Below, piece by piece: positions 48,141 through 57,478 of a stretch of 57,478 nt of DNA. The notes beneath the pieces are model-generated. The model was not told the DNA's origin and did no database searches. It saw nothing but the letters and a program-made list of their open reading frames with translations. Position numbers and translations under genes: made by a program. Position 1 is the first letter of the stretch; each line of letters opens with the position of its first letter. Source of the stretch: Phycisphaerae bacterium (GTDB lineage: Bacteria > Planctomycetota > Phycisphaerae > Tepidisphaerales > Tepidisphaeraceae); contig JAUJNJ010000047.1 in the NCBI GenBank assembly GCA_030448225.1, positions 1-57,478 of the forward strand, read 5' to 3'.

Positions 48141-49586
48141 TCAGATGCCCAGCCGCTCTTTCCACGCGGCCAGTTGGTCTTCAAAGGGTCGGCTGCCGGC
48201 GGCGTGGCGCTTTGGTAAGCGGCTTGACGACGTTGCGCGCCGAGGCACTCGTAGACGCCGTCGTCGAGGCGGACGTCGCTCTTCGTGGCCAGGACCTCGT
48301 TAAAGGCGTCGACGCTGAGCGTGCCAGGGCGTGGTTGCCTTCCTTCTCGCAGCGGGCGACGAGCGTGCCGACGACGTGATGGGCCGCGCGGAACGGGACG
48401 CTTTTCGTGACGAGGTATTCGGCCAGCGAGGTGGCGTCGAGGAAGCCGCGGTCGAGCGTGGGCTCGATGCGGTCCTTGTCATAGCTGGCGCTGTTGACGA
48501 TGGCGGCGGCCATCGTGAGGCAACTGCTGACGGTGTCGTAGCGCGGAAGACGATGCGCTTGTCCTCCTGCAAATCGCGGTTGTAGCCGATCGGCAGGCCC
48601 TTGAGGATCGTCGCGAGGGCGAAGAGGTCGCCGTAGACGTTGCCGCACCGGCCGCGGATGAGTTCGAGCATGTCCAAGCTGCGCTTCTGCGGCATCATCG
48701 AACTGCTGGTCGTGTACCGGTCGGCGATCTTGATGAACCCGAACTCGGTGGTCATGTAGATGATCCACTGCTCGGCCCAGCGGGAGAGGTGCTGGGAGAT
48801 CATGGCCAAGTGAAAGGTAAAGCGGCACGCTTCATCTCGCGTCGCAGTGTGGTAGATCTCGTTCGACGGACCAGCATTGAAATATTGATGTTCGTGAACG
48901 GAGCCGTCTATCCGCGTCACCGTCCCCCGCAGTTGTTCAACAGAAAATTCGGGATCCAACTGAAGCGAGGTACCGGCAATCGCACCGCTTCCAAGGGGGG
49001 ACTCTCCACCAATAAACTGAGTAAAGAACGCTGTCGATCCCGCCGAACGCGGCCCAAGCCCAAGCCTCTGCGCCCCTGCGCGATGGGTGATGGCGCTTTG
49101 AAGGTGAGTAAACGACGGCATGACGACGTCGCGGCTCCGCTCGGCAAGCCCGACAAATGACCGGCACAGCACTTCGATCACCTTCTCGATCACGCGAGCC
49201 GAATCACCTAACCACAGGCGCAGGTCCAGCGCCACCTGATCGTTCCGGCTGCGCCCCGTGTGCAGCTTCCGCCCCGGCTCGCCGATCCGCTTGATCAGCT
49301 CCGCCTCGACGACCATGTGGATGTCTTCCATCGCCTCGTCAAAGACGAAGTGGCCGGCCTCGATGTCCTTCTCGATCGAGCGCAGGCCGACCTCGATCGC
49401 CTCGCGCTCGAAGCCGGTGATGAGGCCGACCTTTTCCAGCATCGTCGCGTGGGCGATCGACCCGGCCACGTCGTGCTTGTAGAGCCGGCGGTCGTAGCTA
49501 ATCGACTCGACGAACGACTGCGCGATCGCGTCGGTGGACTCGGCGATGCGGGACTGCCAGGACTTCTGCGGTGCGTCTTCGGCCAT
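48141..49586 (-). CDS. argH: argininosuccinate lyase, C-terminal frameshift and atypical middle
   Basis: About 480 residues. MAEDAPQKSWQSRIAESTDA, AGSIAHATMLEKVGLI, HFVFDEAMEDIHMVVEAELI, GRKLHTGRSRNDQVALDLRL, VMPSFTHLQSA, SPLGSGAIAGTSL, HLSRWAEQWIIYMTTEFGFI, TTSSSMMPQKRSLDMLELIR, LKGLPIGYNRDLQEDKRIVF. After a shift near 48540: TVSSCLTMAAAIVNSASYDK, LAEYLVTKSVPFRAAHHVVG; the end is QLAAWKERLGI at TGA 48141-48143. It cleaves argininosuccinate to arginine and fumarate. The signature SSxMPxKxN reads S in place of N. Residues ~150-260 (48800-49125) are lower in GC and diverge from family. Further indels near 48320 and 48230. Confidence 0.88.
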
Positions 49587-49679
49587 GCGGCCGAGTGTAA
49601 TCGACCGGGCGGCGGGTGTTTAGTTCGGCGCGACGCGCGCGTGGAGCATCCGCACCGCGCGGAACGGCCGCGCACCGTC

Positions 49680-49720
49680 CTCCCTCTCCCCCTCGGGGGA
49701 GAGGGCGGGGGTGAGGGGGA
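49680..49720. repeat. CTCTCCCC hairpin, third copy
   Basis: CCTCCCTCTCCCCCTCGGGG followed by GAGAGGGCGGGGGTGAGGGG. Same wording as the outer arms of 36268-36460. Confidence 0.75.
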
Positions 49721-49857
49721 AGACGTGGAACTGCGAAACGCTCGGCTCGCTCTATCGCGTCTCGGGGAGAAGAATTTAGAGACGGCGAAACGCGCGGCTC
49801 GGTGTGCCCCGCTTCCTCCCCACCTTATAAGCCCTATCACACGTATCCCACCGGCAG

Positions 49858-49942
49858 TCGTCATCCCGAGGTACGCCGAGGGATCTCGGGTGTCGAGCGG
49901 TTGCCGTGGACCCGAGATCCCTCGCTGCGCTCGGGATGACGG
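49858..49942. repeat. TCATCCCGAG long inverted repeat, copy 2
   Basis: CGTCATCCCGAGGTACGCCG, GAGGGATCTCGGGT, then ACCCGAGATCCCTCGCTGCG and CTCGGGATGACGG. Near-perfect arms with a ~17-base loop. Confidence 0.85.
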
Positions 49943-50099
49943 GGCGCGTGTCCTCAAAGCCAGAGAGAAACGGAGGCGGGCCAACGTCACCTCCGGTCCT
50001 CGTGCGAGGCCCCGCCGCCTTCACTCCCCGGCGGCTGCAGCGGCGAAAGGGTGAGGCGATGACCTGCTTCGGTATGATCGCGAAAAAGGAGGCGACCTT

Positions 50100-50591
50100 A
50101 TGCCCGACACGCAATCGGTCTTCCACCGCGCGCTGCAGACGATCCTCACGGAGATCTTCGACGGCCCGCCCGGGCAGACCGCGTACCTGCTCGACCCGGG
50201 CGACCCCGGCCTGCTGCGGCAGCTCGCGTCGATCGACGACGCGACCGCGTCGGCCCGCCCGATGCCGGGGCGGACGACGATCGCGTCGCACGTCGACCAC
50301 GTCCTCTACGGCATCGACCTGCTCAACCGCTGGTCGGCCGGCGAGGCCAACCCGTGGGCGACGGCCGACTGGGAGGCGAGTTGGACGCGCACGAGCGTCG
50401 AAGACGCCGGCTGGCGCGACCTCGTCGCCCGCCTGAGCGCCGCCGCCGAGACGTGGCGGCGGGCGGTGGCGGCACGCCGGGAGTGGGACGACGTCAGCAG
50501 CGCAGGCGCGCTGTCCAGCGCCGCGCACACCGCCTACCACCTCGGCGCGATCCGCCAGCTACTCGCGGCCGGCGGCGGCGGCGGCGCGTGA
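50100..50591 (+). CDS. DinB-like four-helix-bundle protein
   Basis: 163 residues, intact; ATG 50100 with GGAGG eight bases upstream. FHRALQTILTEIFDGPPGQT, GRTTIASHVDHVLYGIDLLN, RWSAGEANPWATADWEASWT, DDVSSAGALSSAAHTAYHLG, AIRQLLAA. The His in ASHVDHVLYGIDL and the pair in AHTAYHLGAIRQL fit the three-His metal site of the DinB/YfiT superfamily. Members are thiol-dependent transferases or stress proteins; the role here is unknown. The TGACCAA repeat follows. Confidence 0.8.
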   Translation: MPDTQSVFHRALQTILTEIFDGPPGQTAYLLDPGDPGLLRQLASIDDATASARPMPGRTTIASHVDHVLYGIDLLNRWSAGEANPWATADWEASWTRTSVEDAGWRDLVARLSAAAETWRRAVAARREWDDVSSAGALSSAAHTAYHLGAIRQLLAAGGGGGA

Positions 50592-50623
50592 CGCGGACGG
50601 ACGTGCGGTTCACGGCCGGGACT

Positions 50624-50852
50624 CGAATGACGAATGACCAAGCCCCAATGACCATCAATGACGAAACTCAAATGACCAATGACCAATGACCGGTGGTGCG
50701 GGGAGACGCTACCCGTGTTAAGCCGCGGATGGCATCCGCGATAAGAGCCCGATGACATCGGCTTTACATAGCCCGCGCCCCGCCCTTGTCTACATTGGTC
50801 ATTAGAGCATTGGTCATTTGTTGATCATTGGGACTTGGTCATTGGTCATTCA
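50624..50852. repeat. TGACCAA array pair between convergent genes, copy 2
   Basis: The left arm (50627-50690) repeats ATGACCAA/ATGACCATC units and the right arm (50795-50850) is the complement (TTGGTCATTAGAGCATTGGTC). The loop contains a small hairpin GCGGATGGCATCCGC (50723-50737). Lies between converging DinB and CorA genes. Confidence 0.85.
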
Positions 50853-50867
50853 ACGCCGCCCCCTCCC

Positions 50868-51992
50868 CTACCACCACTTCCGCCGCTTCATGTACGCCAG
50901 CAGGCCGGTGGTGGTGACGACGACGCCGACCCAGAACACCGGGTAGCTGTAGCGCCACTGCAGTTCGGGGATCTCCGGGAAGTTCATCCCGTAGACGCCG
51001 CACACGAACGTGAGCGGCAGGAACACGACGCTGATGACCGTCAGGCGGCTGACGACCTTGTTCGTGCGGTGGCTGACGATGCCCATGTAGAGGTTGAGCG
51101 TCTCGGCCAGGATGTCGCGCTCGACGGCCAGGTCGGCGCCGAGCCGCTCGAGCGTGTCGACCATCTTCTCCAAAAACGGCTGCGTGTTCTCGCTGACGAA
51201 CGGGCTGCGCCGCGTCGACAGCTCGGGCAGCACCTCCCGGGCGGCCAGCATGATCTTGCGGAAGCTGAGCAAATCGCGGGTGACCTCCGAGACGTCGGCG
51301 AAGATCGTGTCGCTGACGTCGCCGAAGATCTGGTGCTGGAACCGCTCGACGATCGCGCTGGTGCCGCGGATCGTCTTCTTGTACTGCGCGATCAGCGCGT
51401 CCCAGTACTCGTAGAGCAGGAAGCTGCCGGTCTTGGCGAAGCGGTGGAAGTCGGCGCGGTACTGGCGGCGGACCTGCTCGATGAACTCGACCGGCCCGCG
51501 GCGGAGCGTCAGCAGGAACCGCTCGCCGATCACGAGGTCCACGTGCGACGTGCGCAGCTTCCCCGCCACGAGCGCGGCGCTGGTGACGGCGATGTGCAGG
51601 CAGTCGTCGTAGAGGTCGTGGCGGCCGTCAACGTCCGGGCCCAGCGCCTCGCGGACGGCGTGCTCGTTCACGCCCATCTCGCGCAGGATGCGCTCGGCAA
51701 GCGCCGGCTCGGCCTGGGCGTCGAGCTCGATCCAGCAGAACATGCCGCGGTCGCACGCCGCCTTGGCGTCCGACGGGTCGATCGCCCGCTCGCGCTTCGT
51801 GGCGAAGTCGAACTCGATCGCGGTCACCGTGGCGACGGGGGCGGCGGGCGCGCGGGGCGGCGCGTCGCCGGCGGCGGCAAGGCCGGTGACCGGCCCGCCG
51901 CGCGGGGCGGCGGCGGCGGCGTGGGGCGTGGGGCCGTGCGCGGGCGGCGGCGGCGGCGGCGGGCGTCGGCCACTCGAATCAACGGCTTGACC
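50868..51992 (-). CDS. CorA-family magnesium/metal transporter
   Basis: About 370 residues; the body is intact. CFCWIELDAQAEPAL-type N-domain (RGMFCWIELDAQAEPALAER), DGRHDLYDDCLHIAVTSAAL, HVDLVIGERFLLTLRRGPVE, a long helical stalk, then LTVISVVFLPLTFVCGVYGMNFPE with the pore motif YGMN, and the second membrane helix VFWVGVVVTTTGLLAYMKRR. These define the CorA pentameric Mg2+ channel. ATG 51992 (MVKPLIRVAD) is probably the start, but an indel in the following GCC-repeat puts it out of frame with the body, which is open up to 52223. A Pro/Ala-rich N-terminal stretch precedes the domain. Confidence 0.9.
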   Translation of the reverse strand, partial: GQAVDSSGRRPPPPPPPAHGPTPHAAAAAPRGGPVTGLAAAGDAPPRAPAAPVATVTAIEFDFATKRERAIDPSDAKAACDRGMFCWIELDAQAEPALAERILREMGVNEHAVREALGPDVDGRHDLYDDCLHIAVTSAALVAGKLRTSHVDLVIGERFLLTLRRGPVEFIEQVRRQYRADFHRFAKTGSFLLYEYWDALIAQYKKTIRGTSAIVERFQHQIFGDVSDTIFADVSEVTRDLLSFRKIMLAAREVLPELSTRRSPFVSENTQPFLEKMVDTLERLGADLAVERDILAETLNLYMGIVSHRTNKVVSRLTVISVVFLPLTFVCGVYGMNFPEIPELQWRYSYPVFWVGVVVTTTGLLAYMKRRKWW

Positions 51993-52434
51993 ATGGCGTG
52001 ACGTCCGATACGAACTGGCGGAACCATGCTGCGCGCCGCGGAACCGCCCGCGCGCCGTCGCACCCGTTTCATCGGCGTGCGCGGACCGTTCCGGCCACCG
52101 CTTCGGACGACCGATAAGATGTGGATCAGGACGGCGCGGCGGACGGATTCGGGCCATTACGCACGAACGGGCGGAAGTCGCTCGCGGTTCGCGCCTGCCG
52201 GGCCGGCGCCGCGCCGACGGCAAAGCGAAACCGCGTGACCCGGGGATGCCTCAGTTCTCCCGGACAGGAACAGCGCATGGCCGAGCCCTGGGTCTCGCCA
52301 GCGCTTCCTCGTAGGGTCGGTCTGCGAAATCTGCCGGCGAACGTCCGCGACGCGGTCTGACGAACGACGTGGAGCGGGGCGCGTCAGATCGCCGACGGCT
52401 GACCCTGGGGGACCGGATCGCTCGCGCGCCTCGG
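51993..52434. other. intergenic region, nothing identified
   Basis: Between two minus-strand genes. Only shadow frames and GC-rich low-complexity sequence. Confidence 0.5.
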
Positions 52435-53605
52435 TCACGATCGCGGCAGAGCGCGCCGCCGGCGCCGCCTCGCCGGGCGGCGGCACGTCGCGCGGCCGGG
52501 GGGCGCGGCGGCGGCGGCGGCGGCGTTCAGCCCGGCCTGGCCCATCGTCACCACGGGGCGGTCGGCCTTGCGGAAGACGTCGAGCAGCGCGAGCGTGATC
52601 GCCACGACGACCGGGCCGATCACGATCCCCAGGATGCCGAAGACCTGCAGCCCGCCGATGACGCTGAAGAACACGAGCAGCTCGTGGAGGCGCGTCTTGC
52701 CGCCGACGAGGCGCGCGCAGGAAGTTGTCGACCGACGAGATCGCCACGCCGCCCCACAGCGTCAGCAGCAGCTGCCTTGCCCCACTGCCCGGTGATGAGG
52801 AGCCAGGCCGCGGTGGGGATCCAGACGACGGTCGAGCCGACGAGCGGGATCATCGACAGCAGCGTCATGATCGAGCCCCACAGCAGCGGCGACGGCAGCC
52901 CGAGCACCCAGAACGCCAGCCCGCCCATGAACCCCTGGATGGCGGCGATCACCATCACGCCGTGCACGCTGGCGTTGATGACCTCGCGCGTGCGGGCGAA
53001 GATCTGGCGCCGATCGCGCGCGGTCGAGCGGCAGCATCGTGCGGAGCGTCTCCTGCACGCTCGGCGTCGCGGAACAGGTAGAACATCGTGAAGACGACGA
53101 AGACCATCTTCAGCAGCTTCACCAGCACGTTGCCGACGATGCCGGCCGTCGGCCTGACGACCTCCGCGCCGAGCCGCGGCCAGCGCCTCGCGGAACCCCT
53201 CGGGCGAGCGGAAGCGGTCGACGTTCACGAACCGGCCGAGGAACTTCATGTGCGGCTGGCCGGCGTCGAGCAGGCGGACGTAGTTGTTCTGCAAATACTG
53301 CCCCGCCTCGCCCGCCTCCTCGATGATCACGACCGCCAGCACCGTCAGCGGCAGCACGATCACCGCGACCACGAGCAGGCACGACAGGATCGCCGCGGCG
53401 GTCGGGCGGTTCGTGCGGCGGAGGATGCGCTGGTGCGGGTAGAAGATGATCGCCAGCACCGTGGCCCAGAGCAGGACCTCGACCGTCGGGCGGAGCATCA
53501 GCCAGCAGAGGTACAGCGAGATCGCCGTCGCCGCGAGCAGCGCGAGCCACCCGCCGCGAAAGCGCCGCCGGCGGCGGCGGGCGAGCGGTAGGTACGAACG
53601 GGCAT
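52435..53605 (-). CDS. second AI-2E family (PerM-like) transporter, frameshifted
   Basis: About 390 residues. From ATG 53605, after an early indel in the CGCCGC run: YLPLARRRRRRFRGGWLALL, ATAISLYLCWLMLRPTVEVL, LWATVLAIIFYPHQRILRRT, AAAILSCLLVVAVIVLPLTV, QYLQNNYVRLLDAGQPHMKF. Then LVKLLKMVFVVFTMFYLFR-type segment (about 53100), VINASVHGVMVIAAIQGFMG, GLAFWVLGLPSPLLWGSIMT, LLSMIPLVGSTVVWIPTAAW, and in another frame VFFSVIGGLQVFGILGIVIG, PVVVAITLALLDVFR. The AIQGxxGGxxFxxLGxPxPxLWG and GIxGIxxGP motifs are typical of the family. At least five indels. It probably lies downstream of no operon. Confidence 0.88.
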
Positions 53606-53666
53606 GGCGAGAGAGTCTACGGCGACGACCCTGCGCCGGCAAAGGCGCGCGGCCGCGAGCGACACG

Positions 53667-56530
53667 TCACCGGACCAACAACTTCAGCGCGTCCTGCCGC
53701 GACCGCGCGACGCGAAGACAGCGAACGTGTCGTCGGCGGCGAGGCTCCGCACGGCGAGGGAGACGGTCGTCCGCCCCGCGGCTCGTTGTGCGGCGAGGTA
53801 CGCCGTCAGGTCCCACTCTACGGTCCGCTTCCCGCCGCGGGCGATCGACGCCGTGGCCAGCGGCGACGCGGCCGACGCGGGCGCGCGTCGTAGGTCAGCC
53901 CGGCCTCGGTCCACGTCGGATCGTCGACGGCGAAGACGCCGAGCGCGCCTCCGCCCCGCCGCGGCCGGCGAGGCGGCCGGTGAGTTCCAGCGTGGCCGAC
54001 GTGATCTCCGGAACGCTCGACAGGTCGAACGTGAGGTACGCCTCGCGGCCCGCGCCGGGACGGGCGCTTCCGGAGGCGACGAGCTGGCGCGACGTGCCGC
54101 TGCGCGCGCGCGCCGGCCGTTCTGCACGTAGCCGTCGGCGACGGGCGCCAGGCCGCGCGGCGTCGCTTCGATGGCCGGCGGGAAGAGTCGGTCGGTCGGC
54201 ACGACGGCCGTCGGCGTCGACGGGCTGTTCCACCGCAGGCTCACGCGGGCGGGGCCCTGGTTGCACGTACTCGACCTGGAGGTCGTACCGCCGCCCCGCC
54301 TCCAGGGCGACCGTGGCGCCCGCGTCGACGCCGCGGTCGCCGAGGCGGTCGATCACCGGCTGGCCGTCGATCAGCAGCCGCGCGCCGTCGTCGGCGCTGG
54401 CGCGAACGTGAACGGCTCGGACACGGTCGGCTCGAGCTGCGCCGCCCAGCGGGCGGAGAACGTGGTCCGGCGGATGGCCGGGTCGGCGCGCCCGCGGTGA
54501 AGTCGAAGTCGATCGCCGGGTCGAGGCGGGTGACGCTGCGGCCGGTGAAGTCGGCGTTGTCGAAGTACGTCGCAGCCGGCCGGTGCCGACGGCGGCCGCG
54601 CGCGGGGCGGTAGGTGGCGACGAACGCCGCGTCGGCGGCCGGCGTGGCGATCGTGTGCGTGGCGCGCCGGCGTCGGACCAGGCGACGAACTCGTAGGGCG
54701 GCGCCGTCGATCTCCGCCGTCGCCGGCGCCGAGGATGCGCGACACGCCGGCCACGCCCGTCACGGCCGCCGCCGGCGCGGGCTGGCCGTCGAGGCGTGAG
54801 CGGCACGCCCGCCGGTTCGGAGCGGAGCGTGATCAGCCGTGCGCGCGCGACGTCGCGGGTGACGGTCGTCGACTGGCCGGCGGAATCCGTCACGGTGAGG
54901 TGGACGCGGTAGAAGACGTCGGGCGCGGTGTACGGCGTGACGGTCGCCGCCGTGAACGACCCCGCGCGCTCCCGGCGTCTCGGGCACGAACGGGCGGGCG
55001 ACGTCGCCGGTGTGGTACTCGACGCGCCAGGAGAACGCGGCGTCGGGCAGCGTGCCGTCCTCGGCGTCGGCGCCTTCGCCCGCGAACGTGATCGTGTCGC
55101 CGCCGGCGAAGGTCGCGCCCGCGGCCAGCGCGGTGATCGTGGCGGTCAGCGCCGCGTCGCTCGTCACGAGGAGCGTCGCCGGGTCGCTCGCGGTCGAACT
55201 GGCGTCGTTCGAGACGATCACGCGGAACGTCGCGCCGTCGTCGCCGCGCGCGGCGGCGTCGATCGTGTAGGTCGCGCTCGTGGCGCCGGCGATGTCCGCG
55301 CCGTCGCGCTGCCACTGGTAACGCAGCGGGCCGGCGCCGTTTGCGACGACGGTGAACGTCGCGCGTTCGCCCAGCGCGACCGTCGCGCCCGCGGGCTGCT
55401 GCGTGATCCCGGCGGCTGCTCGACGACGGCGGTCGACGAGAACCGCGCGACCTTGCCGTTGTTGTTGCCGAAGTACGTCGCGCACGTGCAGGTTGCCGGC
55501 GGCGTCGAGGTCGAGGTCGACCGGGGCGTCGACCTCGGTGGCGAACGGCGGCGTCGACGTCGGTGGCCAGGTCGTAGCGGCGGACGAAGCGGCCGCCGAG
55601 GTCGAGAGAAGTAGTCGCCGGCGTAGTCGGCGGGGAACGCGTCGGTCGCGCCGGCCGCGGGGTTGTAGAACACGCCGCCGGTGATGGCGGTGCCGCGGCC
55701 GCGGCCGTAGGCGAGCAGCGGGTCGACGTAGGGCGGCGGCGCGCCTCGTCGGTGCGCGGGCCTCGATGCCGGGCCAGCCGTAGTTCGCCGGCCACGCCCT
55801 CGTCGATCTCCTCGAACGCGGACTGCCCGACGTCGTTGATGAACGTCCGCCCGGTGCCCGGCTGCACGGCGAACGTGAACGGGTTGCAGGCCCATGCCCA
55901 GATCGCGCGAGTTGCTGCCGGCGGCGGTGGCGAAGAACGGGTTGTCGGCCGGGATCGTGCCGTCGGGGTTCAGCCGCAGACCTTGCCGTGCGTGGTGGTC
56001 ATGTCCTGGCCTGCGGCGGGTTCGCGTTCTCGCCGACCGCGACGTACAGCTTCCCGTCGGCGCCGAAGTGCATGGCGCCGCCGTTGTGGTTCGTCGCGTC
56101 GCTGAGCGGGTCGAGGTCGAACAGCGTCCGCCGGCTGCCGGGCACTCGACGTCGCCGTCGGCGACCAGGCGGACGATGCGGTTGTGGATGCCGGCGCCGG
56201 GGACGGTGTAGTAGGCGTAGACGTACCTGTTCTGCGCGAACTGCGGGTCGAGCGCCAGGCCGATCACGCCGCGTCCCTTGGTCGGTCGTGTCGAACGTCG
56301 CCAGCGGCGCGGGGCGGAGCTGCCCGTCCGGCGTGACGACGCGGATCAGCCCCCTGCTCGGCCACGAACAGCCGCCCGTCCGGCGCGAACGCCACCCGCG
56401 CCGTCGGCGACTCCAGCCCGTCGACGAACACGTCCTCGGTGAAGCTGTCGACCGCGGCGAACAGGCGCGCGATTCGAGCGATTCCACCGGGCGCGGCGGT
56501 CCGGCTGACGCGTACGATGTGGCGAAGAAT
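53667..56530 (-). CDS. secreted glucose/sorbosone-dehydrogenase-like multidomain protein, frameshifted
   Basis: About 950 residues over three frames. The N-terminus carries a planctomycete-type VESLESR...FAAVDSF motif. Propeller: LIRVVTPDGQLRPAPLATFD, VIGLALDPQFAQNRYVYAYY, HNGGAMHFGADGKLYVAVGE, LRLNPDGTIPADNPFF, SRDLGMGL, RTFINDVGQSAFEEIDEG (GDH family). Then an Ig-like domain (VALGERATFTVVANGAGPLR), a PKD-like region, a chitobiase-type turn domain, PA14-like ADRVRAVHVRASADDGARLLIDGQPVIDRLGDRG, and a C-terminal DNRLRE-type domain (AYLTFDLSSVPEITSATLEL, TVEWDLTAYLAAQRAAGRTT, VSLAVRSLAADDTFAVFASR) ending ALKLLVR at TGA 53667-53669. Probably a cell-surface sugar-binding or sugar-oxidising protein. 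The start is uncertain. Confidence 0.78.
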
Positions 56531-56717
56531 GCGGAAACCCGACCGGTCTCGCCCGGAGGCAGTAACGTTGCAAAACTGACAGCTTATCTTAGTTGCGTCG
56601 CCCGCGGCGTTCGTGACGGCATCGCACAGGCGGGTGCGCGCGGTCGTAGACGTTCGGGCCGTTCAGTCGGATCGGCGACCGCTCCGTTTTACAGCACTTA
56701 AAGGAGACGTAGATCAG

Positions 56718-57478
56718 ATGCCGGTTCCCGCCGTTTGGTTAGCGCTTCGCAGCGGTGATGGACGACCCGCGATTCGAAGAGTCTGGCACGAGCCACGCTC
56801 GTTCCTCGGCAACGCGTTCCTCGCCGAAAATTTCCCGACGGCCGCCACTGGCGAGTGCTCGCGGGCTGGCCCCGTTGCAGGCCGGCGGATGCGGCGGGCC
56901 GGGTGCGGCCGTTCAACGATTACCTGTGCGTGAGCCTCCTGATCCCCGCGTTCAGCCCCCGGGCGGTTGAGGCGCGTGCGCGACCTGCTCGAGCCCAATG
57001 GCGAACTGCTGCCGCTGGCGGCGTCGAAGCCTGCCACTACGCCTACAACGTCACGATCGCCGACGTGTTCGACGAGCAGCGGAGCGACGCCGAATACTCG
57101 TGGACGATTCGTACCTCCGGGCGGTTTCGATCAAGCGGTACGCGTTCATCCCGAAGCGGCTCGACAAGCTGACGGTCTTCCAGATCCCACAGGACCCCGG
57201 CGAGGTCTACGTCACCGACGCGTTCGTCGAGCGGGCGACCGAGGCCGAGCTTCACGGGTTCGACTTCGTGAAGGTCTGGCCGCTCCCGAAGGGCGCCGAC
57301 TGGCAGGCGCTGCACAAGAAGCAGAGGCGGCGGCGGGAACGCGAGGCGCTGACGAAGCCGGCGGCGGCGACGGCGAAGGGACGTTCGACGGCGCCGTCGA
57401 AGGCGCGGCGGGTCGCTGGTGAGAGCGTCTTCATCCGCCGCTGCCTCGCCGCCGCGCGGCCGACGCGCGACGAGGCGA
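56718..57478 (+). CDS. Imm11/DUF1629-like protein, 3' end outside window, frameshifted
   Basis: From ATG 56718 with GGAG upstream: MPVPAVWLALRSGDGRPAIR, RVWHEPRSFLGNAFLAENFP. Then RPFNDYLCVSLLIPAFSPRA, RDLLEPNGELLPLAAS, CHYAYNVTIADVFDEQRSDA, and in the next frame SIKRYAFIPKRLDKLTVFQI, VYVTDAFVERATEAELHGFD, FVKVWPLP, followed by a Lys/Arg-rich tail. The succession LLEPNGELLPL - YxYNVT - DxFDEQRSD - VYVTDAFVERxxxAxLxGFDF matches the DUF1629/Imm11 immunity family. The frame is still open at the window end. Indels near 56860, 56970, 57030 and 57110. No toxin gene is visible nearby. Confidence 0.7.

Larger units (their letters stand above)
49587..50099. other. divergent intergenic region with repeats
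   Basis: Between argH (minus) and the DinB gene (plus). It holds a CTCTCCCCCTCGGGGGAGAG hairpin (49680-49720) and the TCATCCCGAG inverted repeat (49858-49942). No gene recognised. Confidence 0.65.

Overview
The window is about 57.5 kb of very GC-rich DNA (near 70 %). It looks like a Planctomycetota chromosome, most plausibly class Phycisphaerae. Two large secreted dehydrogenase-like proteins, one at each end, begin with the planctomycete N-terminal motif (LEPLEKRVFLDA and VESLESR-type). There are also H-X9-DG (DUF1559-like) proteins, DUF1080, DUF3500, a SUMF1-like lipoprotein, a Tat-exported sugar-isomerase-like protein, a PhyH dioxygenase and a eukaryote-type GT3 glycogen synthase.

Layout. 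0-2.7 kb: a GH20-like 3' fragment, an IS630 remnant, and a secreted sugar-dehydrogenase-like protein fused in frame to that remnant. 3-7 kb: a GT39-like membrane glycosyltransferase and guaA. 7-9 kb: an AlkD/AlkC-like repair protein and a HigBA toxin-antitoxin pair with a readable promoter and operator. 9-13 kb: purL (frameshifted, with two repeat insertions) and idi. 13-21.5 kb: PhyH, two H-X9-DG proteins, a DUF104 protein, a P-loop kinase, a large secreted protein and a DUF3500 lipoprotein. 21.6-30 kb: an immunity-like gene coupled to a DNA methyltransferase that carries a 13-base G/C tract, a winged-helix regulator, an AI-2E family transporter, a truncated MocR, and secreted TIM-barrel, SUMF1 and DUF1080 proteins. 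30-39 kb: an NAD-dependent epimerase, an EF-G paralogue, a sialidase, a lipoprotein, an amidohydrolase. 39-43 kb: GT3 glycogen synthase with a long low-complexity leader. 43.2-47.4 kb: an integron-type gene-cassette array with five attC sites and an IS110-family element abutting one of them. No integrase is in the window. 48-57.5 kb: argH, DinB, CorA, a second AI-2E transporter, the second secreted dehydrogenase-like protein and an Imm11/DUF1629-like gene that runs off the end.

Two features cut across the window. First, many housekeeping genes (purL, idi, the EF-G paralogue, glycogen synthase, argH, both AI-2E transporters) carry several single-base indels, mostly in G/C runs, while long neighbours such as the 824-aa secreted protein and guaA are intact. 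This looks like uneven sequence quality rather than decay, so broken genes are given as one span with the frameshifts described. Second, intergenic space is rich in structured repeats: a 60-73 bp palindromic element in five copies, a second hairpin family, long inverted repeats, and heptamer/octamer arrays in inverted pairs. Two arrays lie inside purL in positions that look like loops.

The observations most worth following are the attC array with the attC-adjacent IS110 element and its structured leader, the possibly phase-variable methyltransferase, and the in-gene repeat insertions in purL.
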